From Armatimonadota bacterium (GTDB lineage Bacteria > Armatimonadota > Fimbriimonadia > Fimbriimonadales > Fimbriimonadaceae), in NCBI GenBank assembly GCA_020161505.1, contig JAIUNY010000002.1, positions 1 to 64,000 of the forward strand: 64,000 nucleotides of DNA, read 5' to 3'. Below, piece after piece: positions 32,939-40,800 of the stretch. The first letter of the stretch is position 1, and every line of letters starts with the position of its first letter. The notes below the pieces were generated by a model, which saw only the letters and a program-made list of their open reading frames with translations, was not told the DNA's origin and searched no databases. The position numbers were made by a program, and so were the translations under genes.

Positions 32939-35089
32939 ATGCCGGAAACCACCCTGGGCGTCGATGGGATGACCTGCGCGGCGTGCGTCGCGCGGGTGGA
33001 GCGGAAGCTCAAATCGGTGCCGGGAGTGGAGCTTGTTGAGGTCAGTTTTGCGACCCATACGGCGCGGATCGTCCACGAGGGAGCCCCGCAGGAGCTTCTT
33101 GAGCAAGCGGTTGAGAAAGCGGGCTACGGAATTCGCGAACTGACTCCCGAGTCGGATCCGAGCCAGGTTCTGCTCGATCGAAGCACGGCGAAAAGAGCGG
33201 ATGTGATCCTCGCGAGCGTCCTGGCGCTCCCGATTTTTGTCATCTCCATGGCCAGCCACATGAGGCCGGAGTGGGTGAATTGGGCTCTGGGAGTGCTGAC
33301 CACCATCGTGATGGCCTCTCCGGGGCGAGGGATTTACGTCACAGCGTGGCGAAATATTCGCCACAAAACGACCACCATGGACACCCTCATCGCTCTGGGA
33401 ACCCTGGCGGCCTGGGGCATGAGCGTCTATGGCCTGCTCGCCTACCGCGACATGCACAGCCAGAGCATGCATGTGTATTTTGAATCGTCGGCCGTGATCG
33501 TGACCCTGGTTCTGCTTGGTCGGGCGATTGAAGCCGGCGCGACCTCGGCGATGTCGCAGGCGATCGCGAAACTCAAAAAGCTCACTCCCGAGCTTGCCAC
33601 CCGTATTCTCCCCGACGGAACGCACGAGCACGTGGCCCCGAGTCTGCTCCGCGTTGGGGACGCTATCCTGATTCGTCCCGGCGAGCGCGTGCCGGCAGAC
33701 GCAGAGATCCGCGAGGGCTTCAGTGCTCTTGACGAATCAATGATGACCGGCGAGCCGTTCCCGGTCGAGCGTGGCATCGGAGATCCGATCACCGGAGGCA
33801 CTCTGAACGGAGACGGAGCCCTCATCGCGCGCGTCACGGCGGCGAGTCGGCAGTCGATGCTTGCTCAGATCATCTCGATGGTGGAGCGCGCCCAAGGTTC
33901 AAAGGCACCGATTCAGCAACTCGCTGACCGTGTCGCGGCGATCTTTGTCCCGATCGTCCTCGCCTTGGCGGCGGTGGCTTTTCTCGGTACGGGAATCTTT
34001 GTTCAAGACTGGGAGCAGGCCTCAATCCGAGCGGTTGCCGTGCTGGTGATCGCGTGCCCGTGCGCGCTGGGGCTAGCCACTCCCACCGCGATTGTCGCGG
34101 GAATCGGACGGGCCGCTGAGTTGGGACTCCTGATCAAAAGCGGCGACGTTCTCCAGCGAGCGGCGGGTATCCGAGACGTCTTGTTCGATAAAACCGGCAC
34201 TCTCACCGAGGGGAAGCCTCGCTTGGCGAGTCTGCATCTTGCCGCAGAGGCTGAAAATGAGAACGAGCTGATCTGCCGAGCCGGTGCTCTGGAAAGCGCG
34301 AGCGAACACCCACTCGCGAAGGCCATCCTGGCGGAAGTCCAGTCGCGCGATCTGATCCTCCCCGAGGCGACCGAGGTGAGCGCCGTTCGCGGAGCCGGAC
34401 TCACGGGCAAGATCGACGGGAGAGCATTTACTCTCTCTAAGCCAAGCCCGAGCGAAGAGCTTGATCCTCTCACGGAACGCTGGATCGAGCGAGAGCGCGA
34501 GCTTGGCCGGACGGTCACCCTTCTCTTCCAGAACAAGGAGCTGCTCGGCGGATTCGCCTTCGAGGACACGATTCGTCCCTCTGCACCAGCGGCGATCACG
34601 GCGCTTGGGGCCCTTGGAATCTCTTCCGAAATGGCGACGGGGGATCACGAGCGGGCGGCGCGATCCGTGGCTCGCGCGGTGGGAATCTCGGAAGTTGCGT
34701 TCGACCAAAGCCCCTCGGACAAGCTGGAACACGCCACGCATCGACGCCTCGCGATGGTCGGTGACGGCATCAACGATGCTCCCGTTCTGGCCCAAGCCGA
34801 GGTGGGGATTGCCCTGCGCAGCGGCAGCGACATCGCCCGGGAAGCCGCCGACATCACCCTGATCCACCATGATTTGATGGGTGTGCCGCGTGCGCTTGCC
34901 CTCAGTCGCGAGACCCTGAGGGTCATCAAACAGAACCTGGGATGGGCGTTTGGCTACAACGTGGTGATGATTCCCCTCGCGATGCTTGGGATGCTGAATC
35001 CGATGCTCGCGGCAGGCGCGATGGCAATCTCCAGCATCAGCGTGGTGCTGAATTCACTCAGGCTCCGACGCTGGAAGGCGAAGTTCTAG
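32939..35089 (+). CDS. copA: P1B-type copper-exporting ATPase
   Basis: This 716-residue Cu(I) export pump has one N-terminal HMA domain (GMTCAAC, C13 and C16). Membrane helices follow, with the CPC metal site at 373-375 (IACPCALGLATP). The phosphorylated Asp is D417 in DKTGTLTEG. HP in the ASEHPLAKAI segment and GDGINDAP starting at 608 complete the set. It is the last gene of csoR-copZ-copA, and its end overlaps the convergent haem-protein gene by 4 bases. CPC fits Cu(I) or Ag(I) specificity. Confidence 0.94.
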   Translation: MPETTLGVDGMTCAACVARVERKLKSVPGVELVEVSFATHTARIVHEGAPQELLEQAVEKAGYGIRELTPESDPSQVLLDRSTAKRADVILASVLALPIFVISMASHMRPEWVNWALGVLTTIVMASPGRGIYVTAWRNIRHKTTTMDTLIALGTLAAWGMSVYGLLAYRDMHSQSMHVYFESSAVIVTLVLLGRAIEAGATSAMSQAIAKLKKLTPELATRILPDGTHEHVAPSLLRVGDAILIRPGERVPADAEIREGFSALDESMMTGEPFPVERGIGDPITGGTLNGDGALIARVTAASRQSMLAQIISMVERAQGSKAPIQQLADRVAAIFVPIVLALAAVAFLGTGIFVQDWEQASIRAVAVLVIACPCALGLATPTAIVAGIGRAAELGLLIKSGDVLQRAAGIRDVLFDKTGTLTEGKPRLASLHLAAEAENENELICRAGALESASEHPLAKAILAEVQSRDLILPEATEVSAVRGAGLTGKIDGRAFTLSKPSPSEELDPLTERWIERERELGRTVTLLFQNKELLGGFAFEDTIRPSAPAAITALGALGISSEMATGDHERAARSVARAVGISEVAFDQSPSDKLEHATHRRLAMVGDGINDAPVLAQAEVGIALRSGSDIAREAADITLIHHDLMGVPRALALSRETLRVIKQNLGWAFGYNVVMIPLAMLGMLNPMLAAGAMAISSISVVLNSLRLRRWKAKF

Positions 35090-35793
35090 TCGTCTTCGCG
35101 CTCCGACTCACGTTCGCGGTGCCGCTCTTCCCGCCTTTCGGATCGCGGCAGAACCTTTTGCAGGTAGGCAGCCATCTCCGAACCACGCGATCCGAGAGGA
35201 TCCGGCCGACTCGATTTCTGGGCGATTTCCTGCATCTCCTCAAGCACATGCGACCAGGAGTCATCGCCGTGGAAGAGGGGCATGGCACCATGGCACGTAC
35301 CACAGTTCTCGCTGATCAAAGCCTTGGTTTGGCGTTCGGCGACTGTGGTCGCGGGCAATGAGGCAAAGGTTTGGGCGGGTCGGGCAATGGTTCCCAGCAT
35401 GACCAGGGTGGCCAAAAACAGAATCACTCCTACGGCGCGGAGGCGGTTGCCCCACTCTTGTGCGAATCGGAGGATCACCACCTTCCCGACAAGAAGGATG
35501 CCGATGATCCAGCCGAGAGCCAGGTGGATCCAAGTCGCAGTGTCAGCGGTTTCTCCTTCGAGGAATGGGATGCGCGGAATCATTCTCGCCATGAGGGCGA
35601 GGTAGATAAGAACAAACCCATAGCCCAGCACCCGGTGAACCATGCGCCAGAAAGGTGGAGCCGAGGTCTTGCCATGAGGATCCGGACCACCCGGATCAGG
35701 AACCATGGGGAATGTCCAAAGCCAGAGTTGGAGCACCGTCGCGGCGAACCCGAGAACCAGGAACGCCACTCCGAGAGTAGCGTTGGTGATCAT
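35086..35793 (-). CDS. membrane protein with a C-terminal c-type haem site
   Basis: This 235-residue protein has about four membrane helices (residues 5-27, 49-69, 86-106, 116-136). A periplasmic segment carries a single CGTCH haem-attachment motif, followed by SWSHVLEEMQE and a charged tail of Arg/Glu/Ser. The helix bundle loosely resembles cytochrome b561-like or DUF420-type proteins. Met ligands downstream (EEMQE, GSEMAAYLQ) could complete the haem. Its partner in electron transfer is not evident. It converges on copA. Confidence 0.7.
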   Translation of the reverse strand: MITNATLGVAFLVLGFAATVLQLWLWTFPMVPDPGGPDPHGKTSAPPFWRMVHRVLGYGFVLIYLALMARMIPRIPFLEGETADTATWIHLALGWIIGILLVGKVVILRFAQEWGNRLRAVGVILFLATLVMLGTIARPAQTFASLPATTVAERQTKALISENCGTCHGAMPLFHGDDSWSHVLEEMQEIAQKSSRPDPLGSRGSEMAAYLQKVLPRSERREERHRERESEREDD

Positions 35794-35818
35794 GATTCTA
35801 TCCTACTCGATACAGAAT

Positions 35819-35862
35819 GAGCCCCGCGGGTGATGTCCTCTCAATCACGAAATGCGGGGCTC
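35819..35862 (-). terminator. hairpin after the PEP-CTERM gene
   Basis: GAGCCCCGC (35819-35827) pairs perfectly with GCGGGGCTC (35854-35862), and GTGAT/ATCAC can pair inside. On the minus strand only a weak T-containing run follows, so termination is likely but not certain. Confidence 0.5.
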
Positions 35863-35884
35863 GGCGACGCGGAAACGCGGTAGG

Positions 35885-36529
35885 TTAGGCTTTTCTCTTT
35901 CGACGGGCTACGGTTGCCGCCACCAATCCGAGAAGGCCGAGTGTCGCGGGTTCCGGAACAGGAGTGGCATCAAGCAAGAAGTGGTCGAATCCGGCATAGG
36001 TGCTTCCGGTCGTGCTCACGCGGATGGAAAGAGTTTCACCGATCCCGGCACCGCTGGCTCCCGTGGTGAATGTCATTTGGTAGGCGTCGAGCACAGTGCT
36101 CCCCGGGCCTGTGGTTGTTTTGGTTGCGAGAAGGGTGCCACCCGTCACGGCGCCGCTGGCAACTGTTCCGCCTGCAAACAACTCAACAATCAAGCTTTGC
36201 CCTGCCGTGTAACCTGCCCGGTAGTCCAGGGTGTACGTCGTCTCGGGCAGCACGACGTGGCTGAGAGCTTGGGCGATCGAGTAGCCGGTATAGACGAATC
36301 CGATCTGGTTGCCGACCTTGTTGACCGCTCCTGTGTACCAAACGCCGATGTCTTGCGAGCCGCTTGGACGACTGTTGAAAGTCCAGCCAGGGACGCCGCC
36401 CTGGGCTGAGTAAGTGAAAGAGCCCGAACCGAGCGCAGGATCCTCGAAGGAATGGTTGACAATGTTGATTGGCGCGGCGGAGGCCAGTCCAGCTCCGGCA
36501 ACGAAACAAGCCAGCAAGAGGTGTCGCAT
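35885..36529 (-). CDS. PEP-CTERM sorting-domain protein
   Basis: This 214-residue exported protein has a signal peptide (MRHLLLACFVAGAGLASAA) and a beta-sandwich body. The opening INIVNHSFEDPALG and FDHFLLDATP are typical of PEP-CTERM proteins with a carbohydrate-binding-like fold. The C-terminus carries the sorting signal: VPEPATLGLLGLVAATVA followed by RRKRKA. Exosortase (EpsH/XrtA) should cleave at this tripartite signal. No exosortase gene is in the window. Function is unknown, probably extracellular or matrix-associated. Confidence 0.87.
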   Translation of the reverse strand: MRHLLLACFVAGAGLASAAPINIVNHSFEDPALGSGSFTYSAQGGVPGWTFNSRPSGSQDIGVWYTGAVNKVGNQIGFVYTGYSIAQALSHVVLPETTYTLDYRAGYTAGQSLIVELFAGGTVASGAVTGGTLLATKTTTGPGSTVLDAYQMTFTTGASGAGIGETLSIRVSTTGSTYAGFDHFLLDATPVPEPATLGLLGLVAATVARRKRKA

Positions 36530-36612
36530 GACGAAATCATGCTAACAAATGCCTGGAAAAACTTGAAGTTCTGATCGTGATTTTCCGTGAACTCAAAGAG
36601 AATTGATCCGTC

Positions 36613-36650
36613 AAAGAAACCAAAGCCCCGGCGAGATACTTGCCGGGGCT
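36613..36650 (-). terminator. rho-independent terminator after gdhA
   Basis: On the minus strand AGCCCCGGC (36650-36642), a 9-base loop and GCCGGGGCT (36632-36624) are followed by TTGGTTTCTTT. It lies 27 bases beyond the gdhA stop. Confidence 0.83.
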
Positions 36651-36677
36651 CTGGTTTTTGTGGCGGCGGGAATCTGC

Positions 36678-37928
36678 CTAGGGGAAGATTCCGCGCATCA
36701 GGGTGGCGTCGGAGACGCGCTTGACGCCGATGATCATGGCGGCGGTGCGCATGTCGGTTTTGTGGAGATGCATCATCTCCGCGACACCCGCGTAAGCTGC
36801 TCGCATGATCCGGGCGAGGCGGTCGTTGACTTGCTCTTCTTCCCAGAAGAAGTTCTGCAGGTCTTGCACCCATTCGAAGTAGCTGACAACCACGCCGCCG
36901 GCGTTCGCGAGGATATCCGGCACCACGATGATGCCCTTGTCAGCGAGGATTTGGTCGGCTTCGAGAGTCGTCGGGCCGTTGGCTCCTTCCACGATCAGCT
37001 TGGCCTTAATGTTCGGTGCGTTCTCCTTCGTGATCTGCGCCTGAATCGCGGCGGGGATCAAGATGTCGCACTCGAGCTCCAAGAGTTCCTTGTTCGTGAT
37101 CTTGGTGCAGTCCTGATAGTTCTGGATGCCGCCTTCGACGCCGGAATACTTGATGTAGAGATCGTTGATCGGGAGGCCGTTGGGGTTGTAGATTCCGCCC
37201 GTGCCATCGCTGATCGCGATGACCTTGGCGCCTTCACGCTCGGCCAACCGTGCGGCGACCGAACCCACGTTTCCGAATCCTTGCACGACCACACGCGCTC
37301 CTTCGAGCGGCATGTTCATCATCTTGCAAGCCTCAATCGTGCACACAATCACGCCTCGACCGGTTGCTTCCACACGACCCTCGGATCCTCCGAGTTCGAG
37401 CGGCTTGCCCGTGACCACGCCGGGAACCGTGTATCCGGCTTGCATGGAATACGTGTCCATGATCCATCCCATGACCTTCGCGTTGGTGCCAATGTCGGGA
37501 GCGGGGATATCGCTGCGCTCACCGACCACGATGTTGATTTCCGTGATGAAGCGTCGCGTCAGCTTCTCCAACTCGCGGATCGAGAGTTCTTTCGTGTTGA
37601 CCTTGACACCGCCCTTCGCACCGCCATAGGGGATGTTGACGACCGCGCATTTCCAGGTCATCCACATCGCCAGAGCGGTGGTTTCGCTCACGTCAACGTC
37701 GGGGTGGAATCGCAAGCCGCCTTTTGTCGGGCCGCGACTCTGGTTGTGTTGTACGCGATAGCCTTCGAAAACGCGCACTTCTCCGCTGTCCATGAGAACA
37801 GGGAAATTCACCGTCACTGCTCGCTTGGGTCGAGCCAGTACCTCTACGAGGCCATCATCGAGATCGAGATACCGTGCCGCAACGCGCAGTTGCTGGCGAG
37901 CCATACCCAAAACGTCATATTCGCTCAT
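36678..37928 (-). CDS. gdhA: Glu/Leu/Phe/Val-family dehydrogenase (glutamate dehydrogenase)
   Basis: This interconverts glutamate with 2-oxoglutarate and ammonia. The 416-residue protein has the hexameric-GDH signature VNIPYGGAKGGVKV with its catalytic Lys. Also present are GPTKGGLRFHPDV with the substrate Lys, APDIGTNAKVMGW, and the Rossmann motif VVQGFGNVGSVAA. Length and motifs match NAD(P)-GDH of the GdhA2/RocG class. The gene starts 6 bases after mreD, so it is probably cotranscribed with the cell-shape genes, an unusual arrangement. A terminator follows. Confidence 0.93.
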   Translation of the reverse strand: MSEYDVLGMARQQLRVAARYLDLDDGLVEVLARPKRAVTVNFPVLMDSGEVRVFEGYRVQHNQSRGPTKGGLRFHPDVDVSETTALAMWMTWKCAVVNIPYGGAKGGVKVNTKELSIRELEKLTRRFITEINIVVGERSDIPAPDIGTNAKVMGWIMDTYSMQAGYTVPGVVTGKPLELGGSEGRVEATGRGVIVCTIEACKMMNMPLEGARVVVQGFGNVGSVAARLAEREGAKVIAISDGTGGIYNPNGLPINDLYIKYSGVEGGIQNYQDCTKITNKELLELECDILIPAAIQAQITKENAPNIKAKLIVEGANGPTTLEADQILADKGIIVVPDILANAGGVVVSYFEWVQDLQNFFWEEEQVNDRLARIMRAAYAGVAEMMHLHKTDMRTAAMIIGVKRVSDATLMRGIFP

Positions 37929-37934
37929 AGTCGT

Positions 37935-38411
37935 TCAGACCACCTTTGGTCGGAGCAATTTACGAACGAGCGCGAAGATCGGCATTGCGACTACGCCGTT
38001 GTAGATTGCCGATAGGATTGTATCCCGCAATGCCACGCCTAAGGCGGGCGGCGGGGCTAAGATCACCAAGATCATGCCCGCAATCAGGCTTCCGAGCGCC
38101 ACGAGCAGGGCTCCCGACCGCCATTCGGGCTCATATTTGCTCATGGAGCCGCTGAAATATCCGGCCAGCACCCGACTCAGCGCGTAGTGCGTGAGAGTCG
38201 CGCCGCTGAGCGCCCCCAGAACGAGACCGCTCCAGAATCCGGCAAGAGCCCCGGCGGAGGGTCGCGAGACGAGAGCCAGGCTCAGAGCCACAACAAGGGG
38301 GAGATCAATGCGTCCGCCAAACAGGTTCATCCGGGCGAGGAGAGTGACCTGAACGCAACAAGCGAGCGCAATCACAACCGCCCAGGCGACAGCATTCAAG
38401 AAGCTTTTCAC
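37935..38411 (-). CDS. mreD: rod shape-determining protein MreD
   Basis: This 158-residue polytopic membrane protein has about five helices. It starts [27 protein letters not shown] and has the GRIDLPLVVALSLAL segment expected in the second helix of MreD. Together with MreB and MreC it positions the cell-wall elongation machinery. The start overlaps the mreC stop by 4 bases. Confidence 0.87.
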   Translation of the reverse strand: MKSFLNAVAWAVVIALACCVQVTLLARMNLFGGRIDLPLVVALSLALVSRPSAGALAGFWSGLVLGALSGATLTHYALSRVLAGYFSGSMSKYEPEWRSGALLVALGSLIAGMILVILAPPPALGVALRDTILSAIYNGVVAMPIFALVRKLLRPKVV

Positions 38412-39223
38412 TTCAGAATCACCACCTCTTTCGTCATTCCGATGCGGGCACTGGGGAGAATGAACACCCGGCGCACGCCAAAATCCACGTCGCGGAATGT
38501 CTCGGTGACGGTGCCAATTTTGATGCCTCGGGGGATGAATTCGCTGTAGCCTGTCGTGACGACGTTGGCACCGGGCGCGATCTCGAGCCCTGCGTCATCG
38601 AAGACATCCATGACCAAGCGCTGCGAAGTCTGACCCTTCACCAGACCCGGTACCGGAGCCAAGCCTTGCACCAATCCTCCGACCTGGACAGCGCTCGATG
38701 TCAGGAGGGTGGCCTGACACGTGTTCTTGCTCACCGTGCTCACCACGGCGAGAAGTCCGTTCACGGTAACCACCGGCAGATTCGGCTGGACGCCCTGCGC
38801 CTCGCCTGCGCTGAGGGTCACGCGGTTGTCGTACGGGACGTAGGCAATGATGTCGGCAAAAATCTTCTGTTTTCCCAGCCCGGGCAAGTTCATCGTGCCC
38901 CGGAGGTCGCGGATTCGGGATTCCTGAGCATCGGCCGAGTCGAGGTAGTTGCGAACCGCCGTGAGTTCGTCGCGGAGCTTTTGGTTCTCCGTTCTCAGCT
39001 GGTTTGCATCTCGCACGCCTGACCAAAACGTCGCCGACTGATCACCGAGGCCATCCAGTCCGACGATCACCGGCTTGAGTGGCGTTTGGATGAGTCTGGA
39101 GACAGGATCAAGCGATCCGCCGGCTCGGGCGCGATTCTGGAGCACCCCGAGCGCAACGGAGAGAATGATGAGGATGACGAGGAACGCGATCTCGCGTCTC
39201 GGTTCGTGCTCTAGCCTCTCGAT
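38408..39223 (-). CDS. mreC: rod shape-determining protein MreC, probably with a non-canonical start
   Basis: MreC is a bitopic protein whose periplasmic beta-domains link MreB to wall synthases. The coiled coil ([20 protein letters not shown]) and the beta-domain ([20 protein letters not shown]...[17 protein letters not shown]) are clear. The first ATG/GTG/TTG is the GTG at 39145, which falls after the membrane helix. In frame upstream lies a good N-terminus, [13 protein letters not shown] then [13 protein letters not shown]. No ATG, GTG or TTG occurs between the upstream stop in mreB and 39145. An ATC at 39223, with GGAG five bases before it, is the best candidate start and gives 271 residues. 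It overlaps the end of mreB. Confidence 0.85.
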   Translation of the reverse strand: MERLEHEPRREIAFLVILIILSVALGVLQNRARAGGSLDPVSRLIQTPLKPVIVGLDGLGDQSATFWSGVRDANQLRTENQKLRDELTAVRNYLDSADAQESRIRDLRGTMNLPGLGKQKIFADIIAYVPYDNRVTLSAGEAQGVQPNLPVVTVNGLLAVVSTVSKNTCQATLLTSSAVQVGGLVQGLAPVPGLVKGQTSQRLVMDVFDDAGLEIAPGANVVTTGYSEFIPRGIKIGTVTETFRDVDFGVRRVFILPSARIGMTKEVVILK

Positions 39224-40275
39224 GCTTTCTCCAGCATCCGACGAATCGCCGGATTTTCGTTGAGAAGATCCAGCATTCGACCTGTGCCGATCGCCACGCA
39301 GCTGAGGGGATCACGCGCGATGATGACCGGCATGCCGGTTTCTTGGCTGATCAGTTGATCCAGCCCGCGGATTAGGGCTCCGCCCCCCGCAATGTAAATT
39401 CCGTTGTCCACACAGTCGGCGGCGAGCTCGGGCGGGGTGGCCTCAAGCGTGAGCTTGACCGCTTCCACAATCTCCTGAATCGGCTCGTGGATGGCGTCAC
39501 GAATTTCAACGCTGGTGATTTCCGTGCTCCTTGGCAGACCGGTAATGAGGTCTCGGCCCTTGACCACCATCGAGAGCTCCTGGACGAGAGGAAAGGCGGA
39601 GCCGATCTCGATTTTGACTTGCTCGGCCGTGCGCTCTCCGATGAACAAGTTGTAGGCCCGCCGGATGTACGCAGCAATTGCTTCGTCGATTTCGTCGCCC
39701 GCCGTGCGGACGCTGCGACTGTGCACAATGCCGGCAAGCGAGATCACCGCGACTTCGGTAGTTCCTCCGCCGATATCCACGATCATGGATCCCACCGGTT
39801 CTTCGATGGGGAGCCCGGCACCGATTGCTGCAGCCATGGGCTCTTCGATCACGTAGGCTTTGTTCGCGCCGCTTTTTTTGCAAGCGTCGATGACGGCGTC
39901 ACGCTCGACTTCGGTGACTCCGCTCGGAATGCCCACAACGACGGTGGTGTAGAAGTTCATTCCGCGCTTTGCTTTCTTCACAAAGTGCCGAATCATCTCA
40001 AGGGTTTGGTCGTAGTCGGCAATCACGCCATCGCGGAGAGGTCGAGTGGCGACGATGTTGGCGGGGGTTCGGCCGAGCATCCGCTTCGCCTCCTCTCCCA
40101 CCGCAAGAGGCTTGCCCGTGTCCTTGTTGATCGCGACGACACTTGGCTCACGAATCACGATGCCCCGCCCCGCCACGTGGACAAGGGTGTTTGCCGTGCC
40201 GAGATCAATGCCGATGTCGCGGGTGAACTTGCTCGTCAGCCCTCTGAGCCAGGAGTGATAAGCTCCATCAGCCAC
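39211..40275 (-). CDS. mreB: rod shape-determining protein MreB
   Basis: This bacterial actin organises lateral wall synthesis. The 354-residue protein has the actin-type nucleotide motifs: phosphate 1 [15 protein letters not shown], phosphate 2 [16 protein letters not shown] and adenosine [26 protein letters not shown] is also typical. Start is GTG at 40275, with AAGGAG nine bases upstream. A 12-base-pair inverted repeat brackets that ribosome-binding site and includes the start codon. It begins the order mreB-mreC-mreD-gdhA. Confidence 0.95.
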   Translation of the reverse strand: MADGAYHSWLRGLTSKFTRDIGIDLGTANTLVHVAGRGIVIREPSVVAINKDTGKPLAVGEEAKRMLGRTPANIVATRPLRDGVIADYDQTLEMIRHFVKKAKRGMNFYTTVVVGIPSGVTEVERDAVIDACKKSGANKAYVIEEPMAAAIGAGLPIEEPVGSMIVDIGGGTTEVAVISLAGIVHSRSVRTAGDEIDEAIAAYIRRAYNLFIGERTAEQVKIEIGSAFPLVQELSMVVKGRDLITGLPRSTEITSVEIRDAIHEPIQEIVEAVKLTLEATPPELAADCVDNGIYIAGGGALIRGLDQLISQETGMPVIIARDPLSCVAIGTGRMLDLLNENPAIRRMLEKASRG

Positions 40276-40301
40276 GAGGAAGAACTCCTTCGTGGCTGAT
40301 G
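40266..40301 (-). promoter_or_regulatory. hairpin enclosing the mreB ribosome-binding site and start codon
   Basis: In the mRNA sense the arms CATCAGCCACGA and TCGTGGCTGATG are perfect 12-base complements around a 12-base loop. The loop carries most of AAGGAG and the 3' arm contains the GTG start. Folded, it should hinder initiation. Confidence 0.6.
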
Positions 40302-40374
40302 CCAGATGGGATCAAGCCCACTGCCTGGCGATCCCAAAGTTGGTTGAGACGAGACAATCTGAGTGTCCGAACCC

Positions 40375-40740
40375 TTATCGACCGCCTGCTCCACCAGCTG
40401 CCGAGAATCCGGTCGGAACCGGAGGGCCACCGCCGCCCGGGGCACCGGCAGGTGCTCCGCCGCGCGGGCTTCCGCCGGGGAATCCGCCAGGACCACCAGG
40501 GCCACCGAATCCGCTAGGGCCACCAGGCCCTCCGGCAGATCCACCGCCGCCTTGACCGGCATTCGGCAGGGCATTGGCGTAGGAGACGGAACCTTCGGGA
40601 AGAGCAACGTCCGCCGTCGGTACGGTCGTCACGGCCGGCTCAGTCATCGCCGGACGCATAGTGAAATAGAACGCGAGGGCGCATCCGAGCGCCACGACCA
40701 CGGCAACGATTGAGAAAATGAGGTTTGTCTGGTCTTTCAA
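40375..40740 (-). CDS. small membrane-anchored Gly/Pro-rich protein
   Basis: This 121-residue protein has an N-terminal membrane helix (residues 7-28, LIFSIVAVVVALGCALAFYF). A Thr/Val/Pro linker and a 55-residue Gly/Pro-rich tail with repeated GGPGGP-like units follow. No known domain is present. The tail is probably outside the cytoplasm. It is upstream of mreB on the same strand with 99 bases between, so cotranscription is possible. Confidence 0.6.
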   Translation of the reverse strand: MKDQTNLIFSIVAVVVALGCALAFYFTMRPAMTEPAVTTVPTADVALPEGSVSYANALPNAGQGGGGSAGGPGGPSGFGGPGGPGGFPGGSPRGGAPAGAPGGGGPPVPTGFSAAGGAGGR

Positions 40741-40800
40741 AGCCGACTCCTATGCAGGCGATTGTAGCACGATTCCCACGCAGATTTCATACCAATAATC

